Counted from the first letter of the stretch, positions 36,001-47,428 are shown. The stretch: 64,000 bases of DNA from Zygaena filipendulae (GCA_907165275.2 OU015672.1:912501-976500); one strand, 5' to 3'. Notes: generated from the letters alone by a model not told the origin. Program-made: numbers and translations.

Positions 36001-38581
36001 ATGACGGACTGCTACTTCAAAACAAGATTTCTTGGATTTAGATCAGACACAGTGTTTACTCAATCACGCAAAAACGGCTGAATGGATTCTAATGAAATTT
36101 GGCATGCACGTTGTCAGGGGTACAGAGAAGGACATAGAGTACTTTTTATCCCGGAATTCCCGCGGGAACTCCGAAATTACCGCGGGTGAAACCGCGGGGC
36201 ACAGCTAGTGTTAAATATAATGCTTAACTGAAACAATTATAATTGTTGTTGATAGAAATGTGGCTCTGGCTCACCGTAATGCACTTGTGAGATAGCGCCG
36301 CGCTGGTTTTAAAGCAGAACTGTAATACAAATAAAAATAAATAGTGCACGCACCGGTGGTTCCTGCGCAGCACGAACACGGCGATGGCGACGGCGACCGC
36401 CGCCAGCAGCACCACGGCGGCCGTCGCCCACGGCGTCCACGCGCGCTCCGCGAGGGGCTCCGCCGCGCCGTCCGGCAGCTCCGGGAACCCGCCCGCGTTG
36501 CACATGTGCCCCTTGCAGCACGTCATGTTGTACTGGACCGTGTGGCGCTTGCGCACGCTGCCGGGATTGGAGTTCGAACACGGTTAGCGAGAAAAAGCCG
36601 AAAACGTAAGTGAATCGCCATTTCAAGTTAGGCTTCGTTTGGTTCTTTTATAGATAAAATAAAAAAAAAAATTGGTTTTTGTTTGGGGTCAGGATTTAAG
36701 AGTCTTTTAACTTCTGTTTTGGACTTAGTCAGAAATGTCTATTAAATAAAAAAAGACTTAAATCTAGTAATATTGTATAATTTTAAAGTCATTTGACATT
36801 TTCATTTGCATTCATGACCTTGAAAACATTTCTCAAGTCATCTGCTCATCAGTTTTCTTTTTCATTTGCATTCTCTTGAATCCCATTCCATTACTTGTAG
36901 CACAATTACAAAAGAAAACCTACCTGCTGCTTCTGCAGTTAAATAACAAGTGATCAGTCTTGGTGAGGCAACCACGGGAGTAGCTCAGACTCCCGTCCGA
37001 CATCCTCAGAGTGGATTTATAACAGGACAATGCATCTTCGCACGTCTGTTGTGAATCAGGAGTGCAGTGGGGCTCCTCGCAATGGTGGCATTTGTACCTG
37101 GCAACACAAAGAATTGGATATTATTTTATGACATATTAAAAACTATAAATTTTTGTGTCAGCAAGGCTAGTGCAAGCAGTAATCACAAATCTCTGTGTAC
37201 CTCTTTTGAAACCTGTTCCTCCTGTCATTTAGCAGCAAAATTATACAGTAAAAATGTTTTATTAAATAATTTATTATTGGTCACCAATGCGTAATAATAA
37301 AAAACCTACATTCTAACTAATTAGAATTATGGTTGATAACCTCCATGGTGAACTATAGAGCTGGGTCTATAGCAAGCATTGCTTTTTTATCATTGTTATG
37401 ATATAAACAGAGTATTGGGAACTGTAGAGTTCCGTATTCAATTTCTACACTATTTTTCATTATTACTTATTATCTTGTCATAACTAGTGGTTTACCTTAT
37501 TTATAAGGGTTCGTCAAAATAATAAAACTGGAGTAGGTATTAGTACAAACTCAACAAAGTTACTGGCAAAATGACTGGGTGTTTCAGAGAGAAAAAAAAA
37601 ATTAAGTTATCTTACGCAGGTTCATGTACAAGCAAGGATTCACTATTATCAAGTTGTTCATTGTCAGCTCCCTGGGAACTTGGTGATGTGCTGCCATCGT
37701 CTAAAGAGTCGAGAACTGATAGTTGTCTCGCTGTATAAACAAAAAAAGAAGGTTCACTATCCATACAACTGAAAAGCTTTCTAAAGATATAATGACAATA
37801 TTTTGATAAGTTTAAACATGTGGCTTTGTAGATTGATTAAGGAAGACTAGAGAATTGGTGGAAGCCAACAGAAGATCAGGTTAGAGAAGCAGTAGTTTCA
37901 ATAAAGAGAACATAACAAGAATTAGTGAATACTTTGTTACTTAGACTAGTTTTCTCAATGATTTTATCACAATATCAGAGAAAGATTAATTTTGAAATGA
38001 CGTAAAACACAAGTATCCTACTAATATTATAAATGTGAAAGTGTGGATGTTTGGATATTTGTTACTCAATCATGCAAAAACGGCTGAACGGATTTGAATG
38101 AAATTAGGCATGCACGCTGTCAGGGGTACAAAGAAGGGCATACCTACTTTTTATCTCGGAATTCCCGCGCGAACTCCGAAATTACCGCGGGGCACCGCTA
38201 GTAGCTAAATAATACTGTTAAGACAATAGAATAAGTGCCCAGTGCACTGTGCAACTACCTTTATTTTGAATTATAACCTTTAAGCAAATGATATTCTCAT
38301 TAAGTGTTTGAACTTCATGATTTAGTAAATAGGTACGTTGTTTTTGCCGAAAACAATATAATTATCGTACAATTCAACAAAAGTACAGGCAATGTCATCA
38401 CTAACTTGGTGTTTTATTATGTGTTTTGGATTAGAGATGAGAAATTAGGCGAATAGTTTCTTAATTCTTTACAGGTACACGAATGAATGTTACAAAATAT
38501 ACCTCACTCACTATACTCACCAAAACATATATTTATCAACAAAAATGTGAACAAACATCTCATTAAAACATTGTCCGCCAT
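30060..38581 (-). CDS. sax: BMP/activin type I receptor serine/threonine kinase, Saxophone (ALK1/ALK2) class
   Basis: Single-pass receptor kinase that binds BMP-type ligands with a type II receptor and phosphorylates R-Smads (family role). Eleven coding exons, in transcript order: 38581-38521, 37730-37616, 37097-36924, 36557-36354, 35790-35690, 35403-35222, 34995-34810, 33755-33609, 32985-32807, 31625-31391, 30212-30060. All have GT-AG junctions with matching phases; 578 residues. A signal peptide comes first (hydrophobic [12 protein letters not shown]), then a cysteine-rich ectodomain (HHCEEPHC, ending CCKGHMCN), a membrane helix at about 160-180, the GS box SSGSGSGLP (252-260), VAVK with Lys298, HRD at 397-399 and DLG at 417-419. 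The L45 loop [12 protein letters not shown] (330-341) is the ALK1/2-Saxophone type, not Tkv or Baboon. Oddities: an activation loop about 3 residues shorter than ALK2, MSPE for MAPE, and a Gly/Ala/Pro-rich segment replacing the usual RPNIPNRW region. Divergent neighbour of borealin. Confidence 0.93.
30720..30985 (+). repeat. Imperfect tandem repeat, unit about 80 bp, with (CT)n
   Basis: Three to four diverged units of the form CTCTCTCTCT, AACTGT, TCCCCATGTTTTT, GAGGGATGGGAATCGATC. In sax intron 10; non-coding. Confidence 0.72.
31660..32207 (+). mobile_element. Degenerate non-LTR retrotransposon 3' fragment, split by a SINE
   Basis: Two collinear pieces of one reverse-transcriptase C-terminus: [17 protein letters not shown] (31672-31730) and [19 protein letters not shown] onward to about 32087. 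A frameshifted last part, [18 protein letters not shown], ends at TGA 32207. The KPD...IVDVTIP pattern resembles the restriction-like endonuclease region of some LINE clades. A premature stop follows AKSLD. In sax intron 9. Confidence 0.72.
31734..31860 (+). mobile_element. 5'-truncated SINE inserted in the LINE fragment
   Basis: The SINE body (GTAGTATATACCACGTTTGC, GATCAAGTAAATCTGTGTGT) ends in a poly-A tract, and the LINE frame resumes immediately after it. AATAA-like sequence on both sides may be the target duplication. Confidence 0.75.
32375..32760. repeat. Right arm of the large inverted repeat (sax intron 9)
   Basis: Continuous reverse-complement counterpart of the left arm at 29260-29945, by eye about 75-80% similar. 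Together the arms flank the last two sax coding exons. Confidence 0.75.
33240..33608 (+). repeat. 34-bp minisatellite abutting the sax exon 8 donor
   Basis: About nine to ten units of GAAGGGTAGTCGCTAGTCAC ATGTCCTGCGGGTC, the outer ones degenerate. On the minus strand the array begins immediately after the exon 8 donor (33609/33608) and fills the first 370 bp of intron 8. Confidence 0.9.
33779..33960 (+). repeat. CCGCGG/CAGCTAGT short interspersed element (sax intron 7)
   Basis: GTTTGTTACTCTTTCACTCA, CCGGAATTTCCGCGGGATCT and a GGGTCAGCTAGTA end; 24 bp from sax exon 8. Confidence 0.75.
34106..34170. mobile_element. hAT-like transposon end fragment
   Basis: CAGTGGTGGGCAAAGTACGA followed by CCCGCGGGCCAACTCCGGCCC resembles known hAT termini. 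No matching opposite end was found nearby, so it is a relic. In sax intron 7. Confidence 0.5.
36052..36209 (+). repeat. CCGCGG/CAGCTAGT short interspersed element (sax intron 4)
   Basis: AATCACGCAAAAACGGCTGA, GTTGTCAGGGGTACAGAG and a CACAGCTAGTG end. Confidence 0.78.
38019..38204 (+). repeat. CCGCGG/CAGCTAGT short interspersed element (sax intron 1)
   Basis: Starts ACTAATATTATAAATGTG, runs through AACGGCTGAACGGATTTG and ends GGGGCACCGCTAGTAG. Confidence 0.78.
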
Positions 38582-38769
38582 TCTTCATTTCGTCATAACA
38601 ACGCACTGCGAGTCGGAACTAACCGTCGGATGTATTCTTTACAATACCTACTCTTTATTAAACTACAATTACAGCATAATATTAAATTTCAAATATTTAA
38701 AAAATCACAAAGATGAACTAATTATTTAGGTACTACATTTTATTTATTAATTTTGAAGTAGGCTTATGG

Positions 38770-39500
38770 TAGGCTTGTTGAAAAATATCGATGTCGATTG
38801 TCGATATTTTGATACTTTTTCATCAAGACATTCGATCGATATATATGGTATCGATATTTTTTATCTAAAATTGTATCAAAAACGATTTTTTTTCATTTAT
38901 GTAACTTAAGTTACTAGAATTCAAAACTGTAAAGGATAGGAACGAACGGAAAAAAGTAACTCTCTTGGGATTTGGGAACTGACCGATTGGGTCATGAGTC
39001 ATGACATCTAGCGGTTGAAATTTCAACTATTAATAGCTCACACTCCCTGTTTTCCAATTACAACACTAAAGCGCATTATGCAGCATATTGCTCAACGTTG
39101 AATGTTTCAACTGCGACAATTAGTAGGTATGACAGCATTAGCACAATTCGGCATTGTGCAATGTGCACCACTAAGTCGCATTATGCACTATTATGCTCTG
39201 TGTTGTATCTTGGAAATAACACTCTAATTAATTAATAGGCATTTATTCACAAGAAGTACAGAATACAGAACGTGTCATGTAACGTAGTTTTATTTTTAGA
39301 CACCAGAGAGCGGGATAGGTCCTGCACTATCGAAGCGTTCAGTGGGCTGCGTTCATTTCAATATACCACACTCTCCCCCACATATTTGAGCGAGAAATTG
39401 GAAATCGATATTTTTTCTTTGATATATCGACGTCGATATTGATATTTTTATAAATATCGATACATCGATGTATCGATATTTTTTCCACTTGTGACATCCC
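38770..39500. promoter_or_regulatory. TATCGATA-rich segment between sax and borealin (DRE-like sites or hAT-like MITE)
   Basis: Perfect TATCGATA octamers at 38849-38856, 39455-39462 and 39471-39478, plus several ATCGAT variants. TATCGATA is the insect DRE/DREF core-promoter site of proliferation genes, which would suit borealin. However, the clusters sit at the two ends of a segment whose termini (GGCTTGTTGAAAAATATCGA and ATCGATATTTTTTCC, then ACTTGTGACATCCC) look like diverged inverted repeats, so a transposon origin is equally likely. Confidence 0.4.
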
Positions 39501-40091
39501 TATATTGAAGCATCAATCCAAATTCCAGAGTGTAGCTCCCGTAGCTCCCGTATATATTGTATTATCTATGGTGTAGCTGTAAGCAGTAGGTAAAACGTAG
39601 TGATTACCTTCTCTCTGGCTGTAGGTACTAGGTATACATACATGAGGTATACTTAACAGTAATCACTACCTACCGTCTACCTCGTAGACCTCAGAATAAT
39701 AACAGTAGCTATTCTTCTGAATCGATACTATCGATTCATCTAGGTACATCCATGCTTGTTGATCGCATCGCATTTCTATAGTCTCTAGCCTTGCTCTAGC
39801 CATAACGTACAACGTTCCGTACACCGTAATCCGTTACAACAATACCTATCCAAATTCGTCTTGCTACAGAAAATACTCATTGTTTGGTTTGTTTTGTAAT
39901 TCGTCGTAAATTGAAACGTAATTTCAAAACTTTCGGTTGTTTTGTCACGTTTTAAAATTCGTTACTAGGATTTCAGTGGAATCATTGAAATCTGGGTTTT
40001 ATCTAGTTATTAGACACATTATTTGAGCTGAATTAGTATAGTCTAGTTTTTGTAGTCTATTAAGTATTGAATTTTCGTGTTTATCGCCATA

Positions 40092-43000
40092 ATGCCGAGG
40101 ACCAAACGACCAGCAAGAAAGTCTGCACAATCAGCTGAAAAAGATGAAGTTTTGAAGAAATTACACAAAATCGGTACTTAATGTAACATAACATAATAAA
40201 AATTACTTTTAACGCTTATTTACATGGTCTTGTTCTGTAAAAAAAACTTTTCTCGACGGTCAACCTTACCTATGTTTTAGCGGAGGAACAGAAGAAAAAC
40301 CTGGATGCCCGAGCTCAGATGGAGTGCCGCAACATTGAGCTAGCGTTCAAGATACTAATGGGCTCCATCAGTGATGTTTACTTGAAGAAAACTGTAGGAG
40401 AGTTGGTATGTGTATTATAATTCTTTTTAGCGCTTACTTGACTTATTTAAAATAAACTCACTGAATAATATAAACTACTAGCTGTCCTGCGCGGTTACCC
40501 GCGTTAATTTTGGAGTTTCTGTGGGAATTTCACAGTAAAAAGTGCCCTATGTCCTTTGTATACACATTTCCAAATTTCAATTTCAATACTTTACAATGAC
40601 CAGTTAAGTAGTTAGGCAGCGAAAGTGTAACAAACTCACTTTCACATTTATAATAGGATATTTTATTGCTGGTTGAAGCTGGTGTGCAAACTTTTTGCTC
40701 TATCAAACACCAACACATTTGGTTGCATGACCAAATGAATCTTACGATCTTTAAACTGAGAAGATTTACAAAAACTTTCCCAATATTAGAAAAGTGATGT
40801 GTAAATTTGTATATTTTACATCTATGTGTACCTCGGGGGACACAAGCACAAGAGTTTGAAGAGTGACTTTGAACTGTTGAAAGTTGCAATAAAAAGTATG
40901 CAAAAAACTTGCAATAGTTTTAAATAGGGATCACAAACTTCAACCCTTTTCTTTTGGATAAACTAGTTTCGTATATTTCCTACTCGAAGAATGTTCTGAT
41001 TAATTGATTGCAGAAAGCTGAGTTGAATTTAAAAGAAGGGACCAATACTGGACAAAACACTGCTCGATACAGTCAAGCAGCATCACAAGATGACGGTAAT
41101 ACTAACGATTTTTTGTAATACCAAATTTGTACACTGGTGTTGCTGTAGCATTAACTATCAAACCTGAATAGGGGACACCACACATTTTTATTCATTTACT
41201 AATTCTGGACAATGTTATCAGTGGATTATTCCAGCCATATGCAACCTATTTTTCTGAGGGCTCCATAGGTACATAATTATAATGGCTGCTTCAAGCTGCT
41301 AAAAAACCATACATGACTTCAATTTACTATTTACCAAACAATTTACTAAACAAACTTTTTATTAGTCTCACTTAGATCACCAGTGACCAGACCACTCAAA
41401 ACATGTGGGCTGGAGGTTGTGCATGGCCGGTTTACACGCTAGGTTCACATCTAAGATCTACAACGTATTAATGAATTAACTGATAATCAACTAGCAAATT
41501 GATCGCACTTAATATAGGTTATATTTTTTCATTTTTATTAGCCCATGTCAATTCAATTTCTTGTATTTTTGTCGATGCGTATTTGACATTTCGCCAGGCT
41601 CCAGTGTTTCTTTCGTTGGTTTCTTTTTCAGACAGCAATGTCTAAATTATTTATAATACAATATTTGGCGCCTACACCGCCCGCAGCAAAAAAAAATCGA
41701 ACAGGTAGGCGCGGGCGTAGCGCTTGGAATATCGTAGATAGGTCACCTCCAAACTAATGTCATCTAATGTTGAATAGCTTTTAAAGTATAAATTTTTTCG
41801 AAATAAAATATATTTTAATCATATTATTGTTTATTTTTTTAAATAGGGTGTATCAGGTTTTCTGTTAATTCATTAACGCGTTGTATTATCTTCATCTGGG
41901 AATAGTAGATTTATCAATTGTCATTGGAGTGCATTTATTTAAAGGTGGCCTGTCATTAGCTAGCTAGTTTGCTGATCTGTAGATAGATAAATATTGTATA
42001 CTATGGCCAATACTCTAACTAAAGATTGGTTTTTGTACAGCAATTTTAGTGTTAATTAATAATGCTTGTACTGTCCTTCCTGAAGTATGATCATCTAGTT
42101 ATTTCATACGGTCTGAATTTTTTCTGCTCATATATGAATAAATATAGTTTTACACTTCACATTTACTAGCCACACACATACCTTAAATATAATTTAAATG
42201 CTATTGATATACGAAAAACCTGAGATCCATAAAGTTCCATGTTGGTTTAAAAAGGTCAGCTATGGATAAAAAAAAATACATACAGGGGATAGAACCTTTT
42301 CGGAAGTCGGTTAAAAACAAATAATCCTGATTTCCAACAGCATAGAGTTGCCTATTAACAATCAATTCGACATTTTAGCTTCTTACGGCCGCACTCAGAG
42401 TCGACTTTAATGATGACTTAGTTAAGTATAGATTTTTAAAACAAAAATGACAAAAGCCAATTAACAATAATTTATAGAACGTCTCTGATTGCTGCAGTTT
42501 TGTTTTAAAAATCTATACTTAACTAAGTTATCATTAAATTCGACTCTGAGTGCGGCGGTTAGCCCTTTCAGCTGATGTATTTGACTCGTTGAAATGTCTA
42601 TCTCGGTTTTTTCTGTGTATTCTGTTTTGCCCATCATTTCATCATGTCTGTGTGGGATTTCAAATTAAAATGGAGTAAAGTTATTTCTTTTTCTTTTATA
42701 TGATTCTTCATCAACTAACAAATCCACTCTCATGTCGATGTTTCCACTAACCGGGTCGCTTTTTGGGGGCAGGCTACAACACCGAGAACACGTCGCACGG
42801 CACCGAATCGGGCCCTAAGAGCGTTAAAGGAAAGAAATTCGGTGAGTTCACACGCCTAGCGCGATGCTTGCATCACAATGTGGCCGGCTCACATACGTGC
42901 GTCAACCCGTGCGAGGAATAGCCAGCGCGAGTGGACAGTAGAAAGCTTACGGCCACCGGCCAAGATTTTAAAAACAAAACAAAGCAGTTTTTTTAATTTT

Positions 43001-45045
43001 TTTTACTTAAAATTAAGTAATCATTAAAACGACTCTGAGTGCGGTTGTTAGAGTGTGTAACCAAGTCTTACTTTAGGAAGGAGACATAGAAATGCACACA
43101 ACATTGGGTCAAGTCTAATGGCATAGAATGCCCTAGACTGCCTCTGTATCAATTTGAGTTCTTTCTACCTGACTGCTCTGTCGATTTTTTGGCCAATTAT
43201 TGGGCATCAATAGTCAATAGTCAAATCATTTATTCATAAAAATTAGGCCCATAATGTGGCTCTTTTTGACGTCAATAAAATTACAGTTTACAGTAGACAG
43301 CACCCATAAAATATCCACTCTTCACAGCTTCCTAGTGCTATGGCTGAAGAGAAGAAGCTGCGCAACAAACTCTACAGCAGCACGCTGTCAGTTTAAAATT
43401 TATTTATTTTAAAATTATAATATATATAATATTATATTCTATCTATAAAAGAATATCGGCCAATAAATAAAATCATTGACGTAGAAATGTTCACATGTTG
43501 GTTGTCCTTTACGAGATGTTGACGCACGTGTACAAGCGGCTTATTTTTAAACTTTCTATAATCACTATAGTCAGAAGCATTTCTCGGTTTTTGTCGCCTC
43601 ACGATCTTTTCATCTAAAAAAAAACAATTATTATTTAACCATATCCATAAGAGTGTATCCATAAGCTAGAACAGAATAATGATGTCACAATAAAAAAATG
43701 TTAACGCGCCTTTAGCGCTCAAAAAATCTATATAATAAAAATGAATCGCCAAATGTGTTGCTAAGTGCATAGTAGTCAACAGCCCCATTATATGAACCTC
43801 CGCTCGCCCCCCCGCAGCGACGCCGGCGAGCCGGCCGCCCACCGCGAGCAGCGGGCGCAGCACCGCGCGGCGCTCCCGCTCCGCGGACGCGACCGCCACG
43901 GGGCGCCGCGCCGCGCCGCCGCGCACCGTGCAGCCGCAGCGCAGTCGCTCGCGCTCCGTGTACCGCACGCCCGCCTACAACAACAGCGCGGCGCTTAACT
44001 ACCCCGCCATTACGCCTAAGGTAACCTAGTGTCTTGACATCAATCCCAAAATAACTTATCCCTGCTTATCACGCTCAAGGTTATTACCCTTGCATCACGC
44101 CCAAGGTAACTTTCTCCCGCTCCATCACGCTCAAGTTACCTTATTACCCTTGCATCACGCCCAAGGTAACTTACATCCGCCCCATCACACCCAAAATAAC
44201 TTATCTCTGCTCCCTCACGTTCAAGGTTATTACCCTTGCATCACGCCCAAGGTTACTTTCTCCCGCTCCATCACGCTCAAGGTACCTTATTACCCTTTCA
44301 TCACGCCCAAGGTAACTTACTCCCGCTCCATCAAGCTCAAGGTAACTTACTTCTGCCCCATCACACCCGAAATAACTTATCCCTGCTGGCAATTTCCCTA
44401 TTCTTTATTTTGTGGTGTATAACGTACGGTGTTCGTGGTGCAGGTGGCGCCGCACACGCCGCTGACGGTGCTGCGCCAGCCGCGCCAGGGTGAGATGGTG
44501 GTCTCCATGTCGGGCTCGCCGGTCATGGTGCCCTCCTGCTACAGGTGAGTACACACTACATAGTACACATACCCATAACACTATCATACATACCCGCTGC
44601 ACAACCACACGTACCCGCTGCACAACCACACATTTGGAGGAAGCACAAACCGAAATTTTATAAATAGGTATGTCAATATTTGACATACTCGTTTTTTCAC
44701 TCGCTGCTCATAGGCGATTAAATTCAAAGCCACTAATTAGGGGAAATTTAAGGTTTCAGTTTCCGCGGGCTAGTGGGATATCTACCTCTTTAAAACTTAA
44801 TCATTGATTTGATTATAACAATATTTGTCGCGTTGCCAACTCGCAGCATGAACCCGGACGAGAAGGCGAACTGCAACATCCTGCTGCAAGACGGCACGAT
44901 GCTCTCGCTGCAGCCGACGCAGCTGCGCGAGTCGCAGGCGTACATCCCCTTCTCGCTGATGGACCCCAGCGTGCTGCACCAGCTCAAGACCCTACAGAAG
45001 AATCTGCAGACGGTGGTCAAGCTCGGCGAGAAGGCGATGCAGTGA
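40092..45045 (+). CDS. borr: Borealin (chromosomal passenger complex subunit)
   Basis: Borealin binds INCENP and Survivin and helps place Aurora B at centromeres and the central spindle (family knowledge). Seven coding exons: 40092-40173, 40281-40405, 41014-41095, 42773-42841, 43818-44020, 44444-44544, 44847-45045. All are GT-AG with compatible phases; 286 residues, close to the roughly 280 of vertebrate borealin. Order: basic N-terminus (MPRTKRPARKSAQ), charged helical region (EEQKKNLDARAQMECRNIELA), a low-complexity basic Ser/Arg-rich linker encoded by exon 5, then the C-terminal borealin fold (VVSMSGSPVMV, ILLQDGTMLSLQPTQLRE, a final LHQLKTLQKNLQTVVKL helix). The start is the first ATG in a plausible context and opens the conserved basic segment. 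The call rests mainly on the C-terminal domain pattern; the N-terminal half is divergent, as is usual in insects. The 3' UTR may contain one intron (donor after 45056, acceptor at 46342). Confidence 0.85.
41459..41885. repeat. MITE with TACAACGTGTTAATGAATTA-type inverted repeats, copy 2 (borealin intron 3)
   Basis: Reverse-orientation relative of 5961-6313; both ends are TACAACG(T/C)(A/G)TTAATG-like. Lies in borealin intron 3. Confidence 0.78.
42386..42562. repeat. MITE with long TIRs in borealin intron 3
   Basis: GCCGCACTCAGAGTCGACTT...AAGTATAGATTTTTAAAAC is mirrored by GTTTTAAAAATCTATACTT...CGACTCTGAGTGCGGC: arms of about 65 bp in a 177-bp element. A degraded relative lies at about 42945-43058, after borealin exon 4. 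Confidence 0.88.
44030..44395 (+). repeat. Splice-junction-like minisatellite in borealin intron 5
   Basis: About ten imperfect units alternating CATCACGCCCAAGGTAACTT and CTCCCGCTCCATCACGCTCA. Each resembles the exon 5/intron 5 boundary just upstream (CCATTACGCCTAAG|GTAACCT). The array starts about 10 bp into the intron. Confidence 0.88.
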
Positions 45046-45090
45046 TCCGGCGCGGGTGAGCATCGACTATCCTTTATCTATTCTATCTAT

Positions 45091-45320
45091 CTATATATAT
45101 AAAATGCTTTGTCCTGAATGACTGATGGATCGACGCACAGCCTAAACCGCTGATCGTAGAGACCTAAAGCTTGGAGGATGTGTTCTTTCTATGACATAGG
45201 CATCCGATGAGAAAGGATTTTTTAAATTCAACCCCAAAGGGGATGAAAAGGGGTTGCAAAGTATGTATGGAACAATTCCGCAGGAAATTATCGCGGGTGA
45301 AACCATGCGGGACAGCTAGT
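45091..45320 (+). repeat. CCGCGG/CAGCTAGT element, TTTGTCCTGAATGACTG subtype (second copy)
   Basis: Closely parallels 23902-24142, ending GGGACAGCTAGT. In the presumed borealin 3' UTR intron. Confidence 0.76.
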
Positions 45321-45399
45321 CTATATTAAAATTATAAAGAGCTAAAGTCTGTGAGTTTGTGAATGGGTATGATGGCTAAATTTTATATTTTTATATTCT

Positions 45400-45530
45400 T
45401 GTAGATTAATAAAAAATATTGGACATGTATTTTCCTTCAATCAAACAATAACGGCGATACATTGAGTTGAAATTCCGTGTGACGTCACACCTAGGTACAT
45501 TTTATACTTAGTTATGACGTTGCGACTCCT
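45400..45530 (+). repeat. CRE-MITE fragment
   Basis: The left half only of the CRE-MITE (TTGTAGATTAATAAAAAATA to the first palindrome), with TGACGTCA at 45480-45487. Lies in the presumed 3' UTR intron of borealin, between short interspersed elements. Confidence 0.7.
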
Positions 45531-45736
45531 AAACTGCATTTTTCCCTGCAGTTTTACCCCCGATAATTTCGGACTTCCCGCGGGAATTCCGGATTACAGT
45601 ATAGTCTATGTTACTCGGGGATAATGTACCTTCTAATGGTGAAAGAATTTTTGAAATCGGTCCGGTAGTTTTTGAGTTAAATCGTAACAATCAAACAAAA
45701 AATCAAATCTTTCCTCTTTATAATATTAGTTATAGA

Positions 45737-45995
45737 CTAGCTGTGCCCCGCGGTTTCACCCGCGGTAATTTCGAAGTTCCCGTAGGAATTCCGGGATAAC
45801 AAGTACCCTACGTCCTTCTCGGTACCCCTGACAACGTGCATGCCAAATTTCCGTTTTTGCGTGATTGATATGTGTCTTAGCGTTATATAGCCTATAATAA
45901 CCTGCCCAGGAGTATGGACTACAATCGTACCAAGTTTGGTTAAAATCCCTTCATTAGTTTTTGACGCATGCGTGCACATACAGACAGACAGACAA
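45737..45995 (-). repeat. CCGCGG/CAGCTAGT short interspersed element, inverted
   Basis: Begins ACTAGCTGTGCCCCGCGGTT and continues through GGTACCCCTGACAACGTGCA to a CAGACAGACAG tract. Presumed borealin 3' UTR intron. Confidence 0.76.
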
Positions 45996-46073
45996 AAAAT
46001 TTACTGATTGCATTTTTGGCATCAGTATCGATCACCATTTATCCTCCAATATTAATTTTGAATATATATTCAA

Positions 46074-46258
46074 CTAGCTGTCCCCCGCAGTTTCACTCGC
46101 GGTAATTTCTGAGTTCCCGCGGGAATTCCGGGATAAAAACTATCCTATCTTTTAAGTTGGACCATATTATAAATGGTTACAAAATTTTATCAAAATCCGT
46201 TCAGTAGTTTCGGAGTCCATCGCGGACAAACAACGTGACACGTGATTTATATATATTA
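46074..46258 (-). repeat. CCGCGG/CAGCTAGT short interspersed element, inverted, near the 3' UTR acceptor
   Basis: Begins CTAGCTGTCCCCCGCAGTTT and ends at ATTTATATATATTA. Lies 84 bp before the proposed borealin 3' UTR acceptor. Confidence 0.74.
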
Positions 46259-46342
46259 AGATGTACAGAATTGACCTCCCTACAGTTTTATTATAAGTAT
46301 AGATAAAACATTATTTTTCAGAAGTATCGTTTCTTGTTTCAG

Positions 46343-46605
46343 ACGCGACGAGTGACGACCCGCCGCCTTGCGCCCTGCGTTGTTGAGTTTTGCGATTGTT
46401 TTTGTTGTGAGTGTCGTGTACATTACGAACGGTAATATTGTAAAGTAACGAGTTTTGACATTACAAATGTAATTATAATCTAAGATTCCCTTACAGTGGT
46501 GAAACTGGCGTAGTCTGCTATAAAAAAAAAACACATTTTCTTAGATGTGTCGTTTATAATTAAATCGATATAAGTATAGTGGATATGAAATTAACTCTCA
46601 ATAAA
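46343..46605 (+). terminator. Probable borealin 3' UTR exon with AATAAA polyadenylation signal
   Basis: After the borealin stop (45043-45045) the sequence reads CGCGG|GTGAGC, a plausible donor. A pyrimidine-rich acceptor ending TTTCAG lies at 46337-46342, followed by unique non-repeat sequence to AATAAA at 46600-46605. The intervening 1.3 kb is interspersed repeats, which favours an intron. Inferred; transcript data would settle it. Confidence 0.45.
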
Positions 46606-46665
46606 TCGTTCTGAATCAATAACTTTGTTTTGTGGGTTAACATGTTATTGCTTATCTGCGTACAA

Positions 46666-46925
46666 TTGGCGTAGTAGGTCACCATGCCTACCCACTAATC
46701 AAGAGGTTCCAGGTTCGATTCCCGGTGGGGGTGCACTATGTGTGATGGACACAGGGTTCCACTTTCCAGTCTGGGTGTGTTTATATAATTATCTATAGTA
46801 TAATATGTATGTAATTCTATGTAGTATATACCACGTTTGCTTGGTTTCCTCGACACAAGCTAATAATAGCTTACTGTGGGATCAAGTGGATCTGTGTGTT
46901 GTGAAGTGGATTATTATTATTATTA
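46666..46925 (+). mobile_element. tRNA-derived SINE, full-length, joined to a MITE end
   Basis: The head has B-box GGTTCGATTCCC, followed by the same body and a (ATT)n tail as 16540-16786. Immediately upstream (46630-46666) is the right terminus of the GGACGCAGATAAGC MITE. Confidence 0.88.
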
Positions 46926-47428
46926 TTATATTAAATAGATTAAATACTATTTTTATAATGCCTCCATTATATAATCTTTATCGCACGATACGGATGCGAG
47001 TAAAAATTCATTTCCCGTCACGGCGTCATAGGTGCGCCATAAAAGTTGCACGCTTGTTGGTTAATGGTTTTTGGAACGATTATTATTGGTTGCTTATTGG
47101 TCGGTGGCGCTCAGAAGGCGCAAAAACTACGTTATAATCAAGCGTTCCACGACGCTTTCGTATTTTTTTTAAATAATTCTGCAGCATATTTATAATATCA
47201 AAGAGTTAAAATAAAAAACGACAACATTTTGCAGTTTTCAAATAAACTTTTTTTTTTACATTACTTTGCAATTATTTGCTTCTAGTTTCACCGCTGTAAG
47301 CGCCTTTACTTGTACGTAGCTTAGTTAATTTATGTAGTACAATAAATATAATGACATTACTGAATACTGGCGAGACTGTGACTTGTGTGTGCGGAGTAAA
47401 TTAAAATGAAACATCTCATTAGATATCA

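Noticed and set aside
43318..43397. Possible extra borealin exon (MAEEKKLRNKLYSS... after a CAG)
   Set aside because: In the phase required by exon 4 it meets TAG after two codons; its flank is a dispersed repeat also seen inverted near 56920-56980.
44090..44422. 110-residue frame of HHAQGN repeats
   Set aside because: Product of the intronic minisatellite; no start context or splice support.
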